This document shows, in pieces, positions 25,809 through 36,400 of a DNA stretch of 49,355 nt (the stretch's first letter is position 1; the number at the start of each line of letters is the position of its first letter). The notes under the pieces are model-generated. The model was not told where the DNA came from. It worked only from the letters and a program-made list of their open reading frames with translations, and searched no databases. The stretch spans positions 1-49,355 of the forward strand of contig QHXW01000148.1 of NCBI GenBank assembly GCA_003223115.1. The letters run 5' to 3'. The position numbers and the translations under genes were made by a program. The DNA comes from Acidobacteriota bacterium. Its GTDB lineage: Bacteria > Acidobacteriota > Terriglobia > Bryobacterales > Bryobacteraceae.

Positions 25809-26870
25809 ATGCCCATTTTGTCGGACGAGGCGATCGTGGCTCGAAGTGCGGGGGCATCCGCTACGCCCGGCCAATCCGTTCTTCGGGAATCCGCGCATGG
25901 CCTGCCGCTGATGCTCTATGGCGTCTTGTCCGCGATATTCGGGTTCGGCCTTTACACCTTGGCAATGGTGTGGGCGACGGTCCGCTTCGCGGTGGAAAGG
26001 GGTAGCACCAGAGCGCTCGAAAACCCGCTGCTGTACCTCAGCGGCATCCCGGTGCTGCTGGGAGTGGTCCTCGTGGCCGCCGAGCTGCAGTTTCAACTGC
26101 CCAAGAAAAGAGCGCATCGGCGCGTTGCGATCAATCCGGTACTCGACCCCCACCTCACCGTAGTCCTGACCGCATACAACGACGAAGCCAGCATCGGCGC
26201 CGCGGTGTCGGACTTCCGGACGCATCCCCTGGTGCGGCGGGTTCTGGTGGTCGACAACAACAGCATCGACGGAACTCGGGAAGCCGCGGTGCGCGCCGGC
26301 GCCACCGTGATACGGGAAGAGGCGCCAGGGTATGGGCACTGCGTCCACCGATCGCTGACGGAAGCGGTGCGGTACACCGATACCGAGCTAGTTCTGCTGT
26401 GCGAGGGGGACGGAACGTTTCGGGCCTATGACATCGATAAGTTCCTGGCCTATGCGCCCCACGCCGAAATCGTGAACGGCACACGCATTGTGGAGCAACT
26501 GCGTGATCGCGATACGCAGCTTAGCACGTTTATTTATTACGGCAACTTCGCCGTGGGCAAGCTACTGGAGCTGAAACACATCGGGCGCGGCACGTTCACC
26601 GACGTCGGGACCACTTACAAACTCTGCCGCACCCAGGCGCTGAAGCGTTTGCTGCCGCAACTCGATCCGCGGGTCAACCTGGAATTCAACGCGCACTTCC
26701 TGGATAAGGCGCTTGAGACCGGCATCGATCTGGTCGAGTGTCCCATCACCTTCTTCGCTCGCGTCGGCCGGAGCAAGGGCGGGAATGTGAATAATGCCCG
26801 CGCTCTAAAAGTCGGGCTGCGAATGATTGCCGGACTGCTGATCGGCTGGGGGTTTTTGGCGCGGGACTAG
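25809..26870 (+). CDS. GT2 glycosyltransferase with N-terminal membrane helices
   Basis: This 353-residue protein has two membrane segments near residues 30-60 and 75-95 (LSGIPVLLGVVLVAAE), then a GT-A domain. The domain shows HLTVVLTAYNDEASIGAAVS, VLVVDNNSIDGTREAAVRAG, the acidic motif in LLCEGDGTFRAYDIDKFL and VGTTYKLCRTQALKRLLPQL. The usual DxD appears as EGD. The last residues form another hydrophobic stretch. It is membrane-associated and likely extends a lipid-linked glycan. It ends at TAG 26870, immediately before the next ATG. Confidence 0.82.
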   Translation: MPILSDEAIVARSAGASATPGQSVLRESAHGLPLMLYGVLSAIFGFGLYTLAMVWATVRFAVERGSTRALENPLLYLSGIPVLLGVVLVAAELQFQLPKKRAHRRVAINPVLDPHLTVVLTAYNDEASIGAAVSDFRTHPLVRRVLVVDNNSIDGTREAAVRAGATVIREEAPGYGHCVHRSLTEAVRYTDTELVLLCEGDGTFRAYDIDKFLAYAPHAEIVNGTRIVEQLRDRDTQLSTFIYYGNFAVGKLLELKHIGRGTFTDVGTTYKLCRTQALKRLLPQLDPRVNLEFNAHFLDKALETGIDLVECPITFFARVGRSKGGNVNNARALKVGLRMIAGLLIGWGFLARD

Positions 26871-27518
26871 ATGGCGTATCACGAGACCCGATTCGCACAT
26901 GACGACCGGCGCAAGGTACTATGGCGTACGCTATGCCATTCTTACTTCCAGCGACTGGTGGCGCCAAGCGACGCGGTTCTGGAACTCGGCAGTGGATACG
27001 GCGACTTCATCAACCACATTCAATGCGCCCGCAAGATTGCCGTGGACCAGTGGGCTGGCGCTGTTGATTATCTGGGGCCGGACGTGCAGGCCGAAATCAG
27101 CAGCATCGTGGACCTGGGCGCAATCGCGGACCGGTCGATCGACTTTGTCTTCGCCAGTAATGTGTTCGAGCACCTGCGGCAGGCCGAGTTTGCCACCTGC
27201 CTCGTGGAAGTCAAGCGCGTGCTGCGTCCCCGCGGCACACTCAACATTCTGCAGCCGAATTACCGCTTCTGCTGCAACGAGTACTTCGACGATTACACTC
27301 ACGTAGCGATCTACTCGGACCGCAGCCTGTGCGATTTCTTGCGGGTCAACGGGTTGCGCGTCGTCGAATGCAAGCCGCGTTTTCTGCCGCTGACCATCAA
27401 GTCCCGGCTGCCGGTGTGGCCGGCACTGATTCGCGCCTACCTAGCCTCCCCCATCAAACCGCTCGCGAAGCAGATGTTCGTACGCGCCGAAGTGGACTGC
27501 AATACGTGGCCGGAATGA
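26871..27518 (+). CDS. Class I SAM-dependent methyltransferase
   Basis: This 215-residue protein has motif I AVLELGSGYGDFINHI, motif II IVDLGAIADRSIDFVFASNV, FEHLRQAEF and VKRVLRPRGTLNILQPNYRF, the methyltransferase type 11 pattern. It begins directly after the GT2 stop, and its TGA overlaps the ATG of the following membrane-protein gene. The gene order GT2, methyltransferase, polytopic protein suggests modification of a sugar or lipid intermediate. Confidence 0.85.
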   Translation: MAYHETRFAHDDRRKVLWRTLCHSYFQRLVAPSDAVLELGSGYGDFINHIQCARKIAVDQWAGAVDYLGPDVQAEISSIVDLGAIADRSIDFVFASNVFEHLRQAEFATCLVEVKRVLRPRGTLNILQPNYRFCCNEYFDDYTHVAIYSDRSLCDFLRVNGLRVVECKPRFLPLTIKSRLPVWPALIRAYLASPIKPLAKQMFVRAEVDCNTWPE

Positions 27519-29089
27519 CTGCGTCTTCGGCCCGCACTCGCGCCGATGCGTTTTTCCTGGGCGGGCTGGCGGCGATCTGCGGGCTGGCGGTTGCGGTCGG
27601 TATGGCCCCGCTCCGGCTTTTCGAGCACGATACTTTCTTTGCGCTGGACGGCGCCTTCCGGGTGCTCCGCGGCCAGGTACCGCATCGCGATTTCTCCTCA
27701 GCGTGGGGACCGATGATCTTCCTGATGGACGCCGCAGGACTGGCGCTATCGGGGCTGCGTCCGGCGGGCATCGGATATGCCAACGCGCTATGGGGTGCGC
27801 TGGCCGCCCTCTGGGCTTATGGGATTGCGCGGACGCGCTTGACCTCCGGATTGGCGTGCGCGGCGGGCATTTATACCCTGCTGCTGATCGTGGCGCCGTT
27901 TGCCCTGGGCTATAGTCCGCTAGCATTCAGCCACGCCATGGCATACAACCGCTACGGTTTTGCGCTGCTGGGAATCATCCTGCTGGAGTCTTCGGATCGG
28001 AGCGGACGGGCAGGCGCGATCTCCAGCGGCGCGAGTTGGGCGCTGCTGGCGTTTCTCAAAATCAGCTACGGGGTGATGGCGCTGCCTTTTTTGCTGATCG
28101 GCTGGGGCTGCAGCGACGCGCGCAGGCAACGCCTCCTCTGGCTCTGCACCGGCGCCGGCGTGGTGACCCTGCTCCTCGCGTGTTACTTGAGATTTGACTT
28201 GGGTGACATGTTGCACGATCTGGCCGCGGCAGCCAGCGGGCGCAGCCGAACCTGGAGGCCGGGCGATATGCTGAATCCGGTATCGATCGCGGAAGGACTC
28301 CCTTTGGTTCTGCTGGCCGCAGTCGTGTGCGCTAGAAGTCCCCGGACAATATGTCTTCGCCTCGGTGCGCTGGCGCTGGCGACACTGGCGGTCAGCGGCA
28401 TCTTACTCTCCACGAACCACCAGGCGAAGTCTCTGCCGCTCACCGGATTCGCGGCTTTGATCCTTGCGGATGATGCCGTGGCGCGGCGGGACAGTGCTGC
28501 GGAGCCTGGCGTGGATCTTTTCCGCAAGCTCGCGGTCCTGGTGCTGATGGGTCTCTGCGTGGTCCCGCTGGCTCTCGAAAACGCCACCGCCCTAGTGGCC
28601 GCCGCCGTCGTCGAGGAACGCCGGCTTCCGGCTAGCGTGCCGGGGCGGTTAGTGAGTGAACGCGGCGCGTTGATGGATTTCGAACCGGTAATGTCTAGGC
28701 TGACGTCGGAAACCGGAGGCCCCGGCTACGTAGACGCCTTGAACGATGGCTTGGACCTGATCCGGCGCCACACCGAGCCGGACGCAGGAACGTTGGCTAT
28801 GGACATGTTCGATCCGTTCAACTATCTGCTTGATCGCCGTCCGCCACGGGGCGGATTCGCGGCGGCCGCGTATAACTACGCGTTCAGCGATGCTGTTCAC
28901 CCTTCGGCGAGCCAATTCTTTGGTGACACCCGCTACATGATAGTTCGCAAATACGGCGCAGCTGCCCAGGACTACGAGATCGAAGCGTATCACCTGCGCG
29001 GTTTGGAGAGGATTTACGGGCCGGCACTTCGAGAGAATTTTCGACTGGTCGAAGAGAGCGCGCACTGGTCTCTGTGGGAGCGGCGATAA
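27515..29089 (+). CDS. Polytopic membrane protein, GT-C-like
   Basis: This 524-residue protein starts at ATG 27515 (MTASSARTRADAFFLGG), overlapping the previous stop; the frame is open upstream but inside the methyltransferase. It has about ten membrane segments and a soluble C-terminal domain (about 380-524). The first large loop has FEHDTFFALDGAFRVLRGQV with PHRDFSSAWGP, an acidic motif placed as in GT-C glycosyltransferases. Fold and activity are inferred. No close family name is recognised. Confidence 0.65.
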   Translation: MTASSARTRADAFFLGGLAAICGLAVAVGMAPLRLFEHDTFFALDGAFRVLRGQVPHRDFSSAWGPMIFLMDAAGLALSGLRPAGIGYANALWGALAALWAYGIARTRLTSGLACAAGIYTLLLIVAPFALGYSPLAFSHAMAYNRYGFALLGIILLESSDRSGRAGAISSGASWALLAFLKISYGVMALPFLLIGWGCSDARRQRLLWLCTGAGVVTLLLACYLRFDLGDMLHDLAAAASGRSRTWRPGDMLNPVSIAEGLPLVLLAAVVCARSPRTICLRLGALALATLAVSGILLSTNHQAKSLPLTGFAALILADDAVARRDSAAEPGVDLFRKLAVLVLMGLCVVPLALENATALVAAAVVEERRLPASVPGRLVSERGALMDFEPVMSRLTSETGGPGYVDALNDGLDLIRRHTEPDAGTLAMDMFDPFNYLLDRRPPRGGFAAAAYNYAFSDAVHPSASQFFGDTRYMIVRKYGAAAQDYEIEAYHLRGLERIYGPALRENFRLVEESAHWSLWERR

Positions 29090-29260
29090 GGCCCGGCCCT
29101 CTCCTTCGCATCGCTTACTTGCTCTCCACGTGGGCTGTACAACTGGGCCATATGTTTCAGCCCTCTCCCGAATTCTGGTTGGCCGGCCTGGTTCGCGGTA
29201 CTCGGCACACTGGCGCTGTCCATTTGGTGGAAATACCAGTCGAGCCGGCAGGCTGGTCCG

Positions 29261-31111
29261 TTAATGCACGCCCACTCGAGCGTTCAATCTCTGCATTTCT
29301 TGAATGATTTCCTGGTCCTGGGGCGTAGCCGCCAGCACCCGCCGGAAATGCTCTAGCGCATCCTGCTGCCGCCCTGCTCGAACCAATGCAACGCCCAGAT
29401 TCTTTTGAGCGGGTGTCAGGTTGGCATCTGCGTTTACGGCGGCTCTAAACTCCGCCAGCGCTTTTTCGTTTTCCCCCTGCGACACAAAATACATTCCGAG
29501 GTGGTCGTGCGCCTGAGCTGCGAATTCCGGTTTGATCCCGAGTTTGAGCGCTTGCCGGAACGGTTCAATGGCCTCCGGTGCGCGCTGTGCCTGGACCATC
29601 ATCAGGGCCAGGAAGTAATAGGCATCAGCATAATTGTTCTGATATCGGATTGCCAGGCGGAAACTGTCCGCTGCTTCGCTGTACTTGCCCATCGTCGCGA
29701 GCGCCGAACCCGTGGCATAGTACCCGGGCATAGACTCTGGATCAATTCGAGTGGTTTCACGAAAGTGCGAAATCGCCTCTGAGAGCCGGCCCTGTTTTTC
29801 CAGGGCCCACCCTAGATGATATTCAGCCAGCATGTTATTTCGGGTCACGGCTATAGCGCGCTCGAACACCGTGGCGCTATCCTTCCAATAGCCGGCCTGA
29901 ACCCAACTGCACCCGGTACAAAGGAATACCGCGACTCCTGCCAATGCGGCTGCGGTTCTGGGGCGGCCAGAGAAGATATTGCCGGCAGCCCACACAGCCG
30001 CGATGAGCAGACCGAGCAAAGGAACGTAGGTGAACCGGTCAGCCATGGCCTGCGCCCCCACCTGCACCAGTCCGATCATCGGTACTAACGCCGCGAGGAA
30101 CCAGAGCCAGCCCACCAGCAAGTACGGCGCTGTCTTCCGAACACGAAAGACGCCGAACGTTGCCGCCGCCAGAACCACGCCGCAAACCAGCCCTTTCCAG
30201 AGCGCCAGGGATCGGTCATACGGGTAGAGAATTGCCAATCCGCGGGGCCAGATCGTGAACTCAAGGTATCGGATGTACGAATAAGCGGCGTTGGCAACTC
30301 GAGTTGGCGTGCTGACGTCGCCTAAGATGTCCATCGCCCCCATCCGCTTTGTACCCACATAGGTTAGGAAACTCGAGAGCGTCGCCAGGACGATCAACGG
30401 CAGTTTTTCGATCACAAGACGCCTCACGCCTTCGCGCCGATGCCACTCCGGCCGCCTGAGGGGCCAATAGTCGATGAGCAAAAGGATCAGGGGCAGAGTC
30501 ACCACCACGGGCTTCGCCATCAATCCCGCGATGAACATGATTAAGACGCATTGATACCGCTTGCTCGAAGGCCGCTCCACATACCAGACATAACTCCACA
30601 TGGTCAGCAGCCAGAGCAATCCGCCCAGCAGATTCTTCCGTTCGGCAACCCAGGCTACAGACTCGACTGCTAGTGGATGTAGAGAGAAAAGCGCCGCTGC
30701 CACTCCGCTCCGCCATACGAATCCTGTCATGCGCCGCAACAACGCGAACACCAGCACCGCATTAATGAGGTGAATCGCTACGTTGGTGAAATGGTGGCTA
30801 CCGGCATTCAGCCCGAACAACTGGCAGTCCAGCATGTGGCTTAGCCATGTCAGCGGCTGCCAGTAGAAATAATCGATGGCTGTGAAGGCCCAGCGCACGC
30901 CGTCCCAGGTGAAGCCAGCGGCAACACTTGGATTGTCCGTTATATACGCGTCATCGTCGAAATTGAGGAACTGATAGCGATTGAGCTGCCAGTACACCGC
31001 CACATTCAACAGCGCGAGGCCGAGCACTATCCAAACTGACTCGCCCTGACGTTTCGCTCGCGACTTCTGTTGTGTTTGCGGCTTCCAAGCGGGAACCGCG
31101 AGGTTTGACAT
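29261..31111 (-). CDS. TMTC-like membrane protein with C-terminal TPR repeats
   Basis: This 616-residue protein has an N-terminal polytopic part (residues 25-410) that begins with a first loop FLNFDDDAYITDNPSVAAGF, then WQPLTWLSHMLDCQLFGLNA. This resembles the DD-motif loop of TMTC-type and other GT-C O-mannosyltransferase-like proteins. Residues about 430-600 are tetratricopeptide repeats (AEYHLGWALEKQGRLSEAIS, PGYYATGSALATMGKYSEAA, PAQKNLGVALVRAGRQQDAL). Proteins with this layout are common in Acidobacteria. Protein glycosylation is the likely but unproven role. Confidence 0.75.
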   Translation of the reverse strand: MSNLAVPAWKPQTQQKSRAKRQGESVWIVLGLALLNVAVYWQLNRYQFLNFDDDAYITDNPSVAAGFTWDGVRWAFTAIDYFYWQPLTWLSHMLDCQLFGLNAGSHHFTNVAIHLINAVLVFALLRRMTGFVWRSGVAAALFSLHPLAVESVAWVAERKNLLGGLLWLLTMWSYVWYVERPSSKRYQCVLIMFIAGLMAKPVVVTLPLILLLIDYWPLRRPEWHRREGVRRLVIEKLPLIVLATLSSFLTYVGTKRMGAMDILGDVSTPTRVANAAYSYIRYLEFTIWPRGLAILYPYDRSLALWKGLVCGVVLAAATFGVFRVRKTAPYLLVGWLWFLAALVPMIGLVQVGAQAMADRFTYVPLLGLLIAAVWAAGNIFSGRPRTAAALAGVAVFLCTGCSWVQAGYWKDSATVFERAIAVTRNNMLAEYHLGWALEKQGRLSEAISHFRETTRIDPESMPGYYATGSALATMGKYSEAADSFRLAIRYQNNYADAYYFLALMMVQAQRAPEAIEPFRQALKLGIKPEFAAQAHDHLGMYFVSQGENEKALAEFRAAVNADANLTPAQKNLGVALVRAGRQQDALEHFRRVLAATPQDQEIIQEMQRLNARVGVH

Positions 31112-31321
31112 AGGAAAGCCGCTTTTCGGTTTCTGCTAACGCCTTAACACCCACTCGAGGCCGGCGTTCGCAGGAGCCGCGGCGAGCTGGTGAATGCGTG
31201 TACCGGCACGCCTCTCGCCGGCGCGCCTCACTGCCGCATTACACCACAGGGAACCATTCAGGACAATACGAGGAAGGTGATTGCTTCGGAGCTAACTGTA
31301 GTTAACAGACGCTCTGGTTCG

Positions 31322-31591
31322 TCAGGCGACCAGAATGTTACAGAGGTTCCAAACGATCAACGCGGCGTACCAGTAATTGATCCAGCGCACCAGATAGGAA
31401 CGATTGAGCCCGACGCACAACCCGGCAATGGCAATAGCCATGAACTTAGAGGCTCCCACGGCGAAACTCGGGCCGAAGTGCATCAGAGACCGAATGAAGG
31501 GGCTGGCTTCGGAAACACCCAACTTCAGGCCCACAAGCGTGGTAAGAAAATCCAAAACTTGCAGGTACAAAAATACCTGAACGTAAACCAT
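31322..31591 (-). CDS. DUF5658-like small membrane protein
   Basis: This is an 89-residue protein from ATG 31591, chosen because GAAGGGGA lies about 5 bases before it; the frame is open to GTG 31621. It has three hydrophobic segments with the pattern VLDFLTTLVGLKLGVSEASP and then KFMAIAIAGLCVGL, which resembles DUF5658. Function is unknown. It lies 48 bases after the prepilin peptidase stop on the same strand and is probably cotranscribed with it. Confidence 0.6.
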   Translation of the reverse strand: MVYVQVFLYLQVLDFLTTLVGLKLGVSEASPFIRSLMHFGPSFAVGASKFMAIAIAGLCVGLNRSYLVRWINYWYAALIVWNLCNILVA

Positions 31592-31639
31592 CGAGTCCCC
31601 TTCAATAAAATTCTCAAGCACCGGCTATGAACTCATTGA

Positions 31640-32188
31640 TTACTTGGAGCCCATCATGGCTCGAACCGCTAGAAATGCCGCCGAGCCTAATGCAATCATT
31701 ACACCGTGTGGCATTCTCATGGCCCGCGGACTCCTGACGTCGAGTTCCTCGCTGCTGTGATACGGCGCTCGCAAATGGATCACTTCGTTCATAATCCAAC
31801 CAACGTTCCAGAACGCCTTGCGAACCCGGCCGGCGAACAGCAAAACAATCAGTGCGACTAATCCACCCAGCACCGATGTAAGCACGAAAACCGCCAACCA
31901 GTTTCCAGGTCCCAGCATCGAGCCCACCGCGGCCATGAGTTTGGCGTCGCCCGCGCCCATTGCGCGCAGCAGGTACAGCGGAAAATAGACCAAGAGCGCC
32001 AATCCCATGCCCAGCAATGCACGTTGAAAGCCGGCCCACTCAAACAGAAAACTGTTCAAACCAATTCCGACAACCAGGCCAATCAAGGCCAGCCAGTTCG
32101 GAATGCGACGAAAACGCAGGTCGTAAAAACCCGCTACAGCTACCACGACCAGCAGCAGAAGCTGCACGATCACCGGCAGAAATGTCAT
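31640..32188 (-). CDS. cpaA: Type IV prepilin peptidase CpaA/TadV
   Basis: This 182-residue A24A-family aspartic peptidase shows the two catalytic motifs: FYDLRFRRIPNWL (first Asp) and GAGDAKLMAAVGSML (GxGD). It has about six membrane helices. The N-terminal methylase domain of PilD is absent, as in TadV/CpaA enzymes. A clear ribosome site (GGAGG at 32199-32203) precedes the ATG. It should cleave the Flp and TadE prepilins of the operon at 4-16 kb, yet is encoded about 15 kb away on the opposite strand. Confidence 0.9.
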   Translation of the reverse strand: MTFLPVIVQLLLLVVVAVAGFYDLRFRRIPNWLALIGLVVGIGLNSFLFEWAGFQRALLGMGLALLVYFPLYLLRAMGAGDAKLMAAVGSMLGPGNWLAVFVLTSVLGGLVALIVLLFAGRVRKAFWNVGWIMNEVIHLRAPYHSSEELDVRSPRAMRMPHGVMIALGSAAFLAVRAMMGSK

Positions 32189-32336
32189 TACTTTGAGCCT
32201 CCAGTATACCTAAGACAGCATCGCAAATTTATTCGGGTAAATACACTAATTTTCTAAATAACGCCAATATTGTAGTGGATTACCGAAAGTTTGGCACTTA
32301 TGGAAAGCTCTTGGTGCTCTTTAGCATAATGGGCCT

Positions 32337-33047
32337 GTGGAACAAGCCCGCGAATGGATCCGAACGGCCTCCCGCGTCGTAGTACTCACAGGCGCCGGCA
32401 TATCCGCCGAGAGCGGCGTACCCACATTTCGAGGCGAACAGGGTCTCTGGAAGGAACATAAGCCGGAGGAACTGGCGACCCCGGAAGCTTTCACCCGCGA
32501 CCCCCGTCTGGTGTGGGAATGGTATGACTGGCGGCGCGGGTTGATCTCCAAAGTCGCGCCCAATGGTGGACATCGCGCCCTAGTCGAGCTCGAGTGCCAG
32601 AAACGCTATTTTACTTTGGTTACGCAGAACGTGGACGGACTGCACGACTTGGCCGGCAGCGGCAGAATTCTCAAATTGCATGGTGACATCTGGCGGTTTC
32701 GTTGCCTGGAGTGCCGGTCCGACTGGCCGGACCGCAGAGTTCCGTTGCCCAAGGTTCCGCCGCATTGCCGGTGTGGGGGCATGGCGCGCCCGGGCGTGGT
32801 CTGGTTCGGTGAACCCTTGCCGGACGGTATGTGGCTTGAAGCCGAACACGCCGCGCGCGAAGCGGAAGTACTCCTGGTGGTCGGTACTTCCGGCGTTGTC
32901 TATCCGGCGGCTAGCCTCATCACATTAGCTCGCGCGTCCGGAGCAAAAGTGATCGAAGTCAATATCGAAGAAACGCCGGTTTCAAGCGAGGTGCACGTTT
33001 CACTGCGTGGGCCGTCGGGTGAGCTGCTACCCAAAATGGTGAAATGA
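32337..33047 (+). CDS. cobB: Class III sirtuin NAD-dependent protein deacylase
   Basis: This 236-residue protein with a GTG start (32337) has VVLTGAGISAESGVPTFRG, TQNVDGLH, the catalytic His in LKLHGDIW, a zinc site from CLEC and CRCG, PGVVWFGEPLP and LLVVGTSGVVYPA. The Tyr-x-x-Arg pair in WYDWRR is the class III (SIRT5/CobB) signature for negatively charged acyl groups such as succinyl. The second Cys pair is spaced C-x-C. It is transcribed divergently from the prepilin peptidase. Confidence 0.92.
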   Translation: MEQAREWIRTASRVVVLTGAGISAESGVPTFRGEQGLWKEHKPEELATPEAFTRDPRLVWEWYDWRRGLISKVAPNGGHRALVELECQKRYFTLVTQNVDGLHDLAGSGRILKLHGDIWRFRCLECRSDWPDRRVPLPKVPPHCRCGGMARPGVVWFGEPLPDGMWLEAEHAAREAEVLLVVGTSGVVYPAASLITLARASGAKVIEVNIEETPVSSEVHVSLRGPSGELLPKMVK

Positions 33048-33095
33048 ACCGGCCGCGCCGACAGTGCCTGGTTCCGCGATACACTGAATTCGGCC

Positions 33096-33371
33096 ATGGC
33101 AAGGAAACGCAAAATCACGCAGACGCGGGTCACGGCTCTGTTGCCGTATTCCATCGAGCTCACTAAATTGAAAAGCGGCAACACGCTCGACGTTCAAGTA
33201 CGCGCGGGCGACGAATTGCTGGGGACGCTCAAGATGGGGCGCGGCAGCGTTCAGTGGTGGCCGCGAGGCAATAGGATCAACATGCTTTGGAAAAGCTGGC
33301 ACGACTTCGCCGAAATGCTCAACCGAAATATGGGGCGCCCGCCTCGAGGCGATAAGTCCGCCGGGCATTAA
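33096..33371 (+). CDS. Small conserved protein, basic, function unknown
   Basis: This 91-residue protein has a strongly basic N-terminus (MARKRKITQTRV) and a beta-rich core with LLGTLKMGRGSVQWWPRGNR followed by a helix (WKSWHDFAEMLNRNM). The Trp-Trp-Pro-Arg-Gly core is distinctive and I recall small bacterial conserved hypotheticals with it, but no function. It follows the sirtuin by 48 bases on the same strand. Confidence 0.65.
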   Translation: MARKRKITQTRVTALLPYSIELTKLKSGNTLDVQVRAGDELLGTLKMGRGSVQWWPRGNRINMLWKSWHDFAEMLNRNMGRPPRGDKSAGH

Positions 33372-33410
33372 ACGCCTCACCGGTTTCGTCTGGTCTGACG
33401 GGAATCATTC

Positions 33411-36400
33411 ATGAATCGGATGCCACGCGCGATCCTTTTCACTCTGCTCGTGGCTGCTCTCTGCTTGGCCGATACACCTACAGCGACGCTCAGCGGAACA
33501 GTCTACGATTCATCGGGCGGCGTGATGGCAGGGGTGACCGTCATGGTTCGCAACATCGCGACCGGCGTTGCTCGCAGCACCTCCACGAATCAGGCGGGCG
33601 CGTATCAGATGCTGGGCCTGCAATCGGGACGATATGAGCTTTCCGCGTCGCAGCCACAGTTCAGTCCAGTGGAGCGCAGCGACATCACGCTTCAGGTCGG
33701 TGCGGACGTGCGGATTGATGTGACACTCTCTCCGGGGCCGGCTCGCGAAACTCTGGTGATCACCCAAGCCGCGCCTTTAGTCCAACGTGAATCCGGCACG
33801 GCGGCCACCGTTGTGAATGAGCAGGCCATTCAGGATTTGCCCACCGATGGGCGCCAGGTGCAGAATCTGGCACTGGTTGTGCCGGGCATTGATGTGGGCT
33901 GGAACCTTTCGACCGCAGCCAACCGTTACGGCAAAGCTCGAGAGAATACAGAGGGCGCTTTCTCGGTGAACGGCGCGCGCAGCCGGTCAAACGATTTCCT
34001 GTTCGACGGCATGCCCATGAATCTGCGCCAATACAGCGTGATGAATTTTGAGCCCTCCAACGAAGTGGTTCAGGAATTCTCTGTAGTGTCGGCGGTGCCG
34101 GCTGCGGAGTATGGGCGCACGATGGGCGGCCAGGTCAATATCGTGACACGTGCGGGATCGTCGCGTCTTCACGGCTCAGCTTACGAATTTTTTCGCAACG
34201 ACGTGCTCAATGCCAACGACACGCTGAGCAAACGGGCGGGTCTACCGCGAGGCACCGTGCGCCACCATCAGTTCGGCGCGACACTCAGTGGGTCCCTTTG
34301 GAAACAGAAACACTTCTTTTTCGTCAATACCGAACTCTTGCGAAATCTCGAAGGCTCCGAGACGCGCACCGTGAACGTGCCGACGCCCGATGAGCGCCGG
34401 GGGCTGATTCCATACACCGATGCGGCCGGTGACAGCCGCGTGCTCGATCTCTCGACGCGCATCTCAGCGCTGAGTGCCCGCCTCACGGCGCTCTATCCGC
34501 AGCCGAACGCAGCTTTGCCCGCGGGGAATTACAACGCCGCTCTCGCCATCGGGCTGAATGATTACCAGTATCACGTGCGCACCGATCATCACTTCACCGA
34601 ACGCGACGTCATGACGCTTCGAACATCGTGGAATTTGAACGATCAGACCTACATCGTGGACCGCTTCGGCGGGCCGTACATTCCCGGATTTCCGCTGGTC
34701 AATCCCGAGCGCACCACGAACGGCACTATCGGCTACCTCCACAGCTTCGGTCCGCAGCTCGTAAATGAAGCCAGGCTGGGAGTGAATCGCTACGGCAATA
34801 TTCTCGGCAATGGGGACCACAGGAGCGCGGCCGAGTTTGGTTTGCCCAACGGGTCAAGTGCCAATGGCATTCCGACGATTGCTTTCGCTCAAGGGGGCTT
34901 GGCGGGACTGGGCGGGCTTTCCTGGTATAACCGCGATCAAAATGAATTGACCGTCTATGCCGCCGACACCCTGAGCCTGCTGCGCAGTTCGCATAGTCTG
35001 AAATTCGGCGCGGAAGGTTCACGCTACCATTTCAATACCCGTGGCGCAGAGAACCAGCGGGGCACCCTGGCATTCGATGGCTCGCGGAATGATCTCATCC
35101 CGAAAGCGTCGAGCAACGCGGAGGCCAACGTCCTGGCGGATCTGTTGCTCGGTTTACCTTATCAGGCAAGCATCACCGTCGGCCAGTTCGGCCGCGGTTA
35201 TCGCGAATGGGCTTGGGCCTTATTTGAGCAGGATAGCTGGCGCGCCACGCGCCGGCTCACGCTGAATTACGGCCTGCGCTACGAGTACAACCCACCGTGG
35301 ACTGAGGTGAACCGAAAGCTGGCAAATTTCGTTCCAGGGCGGGGAATTGTCATACCGCAATCGCCGTGTTGGCACGGCCTTTACACGCCGGACCGGAACA
35401 ATTTCGGCCCGCGGCTCGGTTTCGCATACGATGTGACAGGCCAGAGTCGCACCGTGCTGCGCGGCGGGTTCGCAATTCTCTACGAGACGCTGCTGCAAGC
35501 CAGCACCGTGCAGCAGGTCGAGAATAATCCACCGTTCTCCGCTTCCGCGGTCACCAATGCGCCGACCCCTTTCGCGAGCGATTCCGGGCCTTCGCGGACG
35601 CTCCTCGATTTACGGTCGAACGCTCAACCCTCGCGTTCCTTGGCAGCCATTCCGCCGGATTTACGTAATCCGTACAGCGCGCAATTTTCTCTGGATTTAC
35701 AGCAGGAGCTGGGACCTAATTGGTTGATCGAAGTCGGCTACCGAGGCACGCGCGGCGTTCATCTACCGTTTGACTACGATATCAACCAGGTGCCCTTGGG
35801 TACTCTCTCTCAGTCCCAGCGCGAACAGATTGCGGCGGCCGTCAATACTGCATCCGGAACCGACGCGGTGCTCGATCCACTTCGGCCGTTTCCCGGCTTC
35901 AACTCGATTTTCCTTTTCGAGAATGCCGCGACGTCGACGTATCACAGCCTGCAGGCGAAGCTGGAACGGCGTTTCCGCTCCGGCCTAAATCTATTAGCGA
36001 GCTTCACCTGGGCGAAGTCCATCGACGACTCGAGCGATTTTGCTTCCGGCGATCCTTCCGAGCGTGTGCTCGACAACCGCAATCGACGTTTGGAGAAAGC
36101 GCTGTCAAGTTTCGATGTGCCCCGACGTTTTACCGCGGCGTTCAATTATCTGCTGCCGGCGCGAGTGCTGAAGCCCATGCTCGGAGGGTGGCAGGTGAAC
36201 GGGATTGTCGCCGTTCAATCCGGCCAACCGTTTACACCTTATACCAGCCAGTTTGATCCGTATCGCATCGAAAGCTTCAACCGGCTGAACCTGTTCGGCG
36301 ATCCGCGCCACAACGTGCCCGCCGGTCTGGCATATAACCCCGGCGTGTTTAACTTGCCGACGCTTGGGACGTTTGGCAACAGCGGACGCAATATTATTCG

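Noticed and set aside
32204-32213. TATACT hexamer before the prepilin peptidase gene
   Set aside because: It sits directly against the ribosome binding site, leaving no room for a leader, and no -35 is at the right distance.
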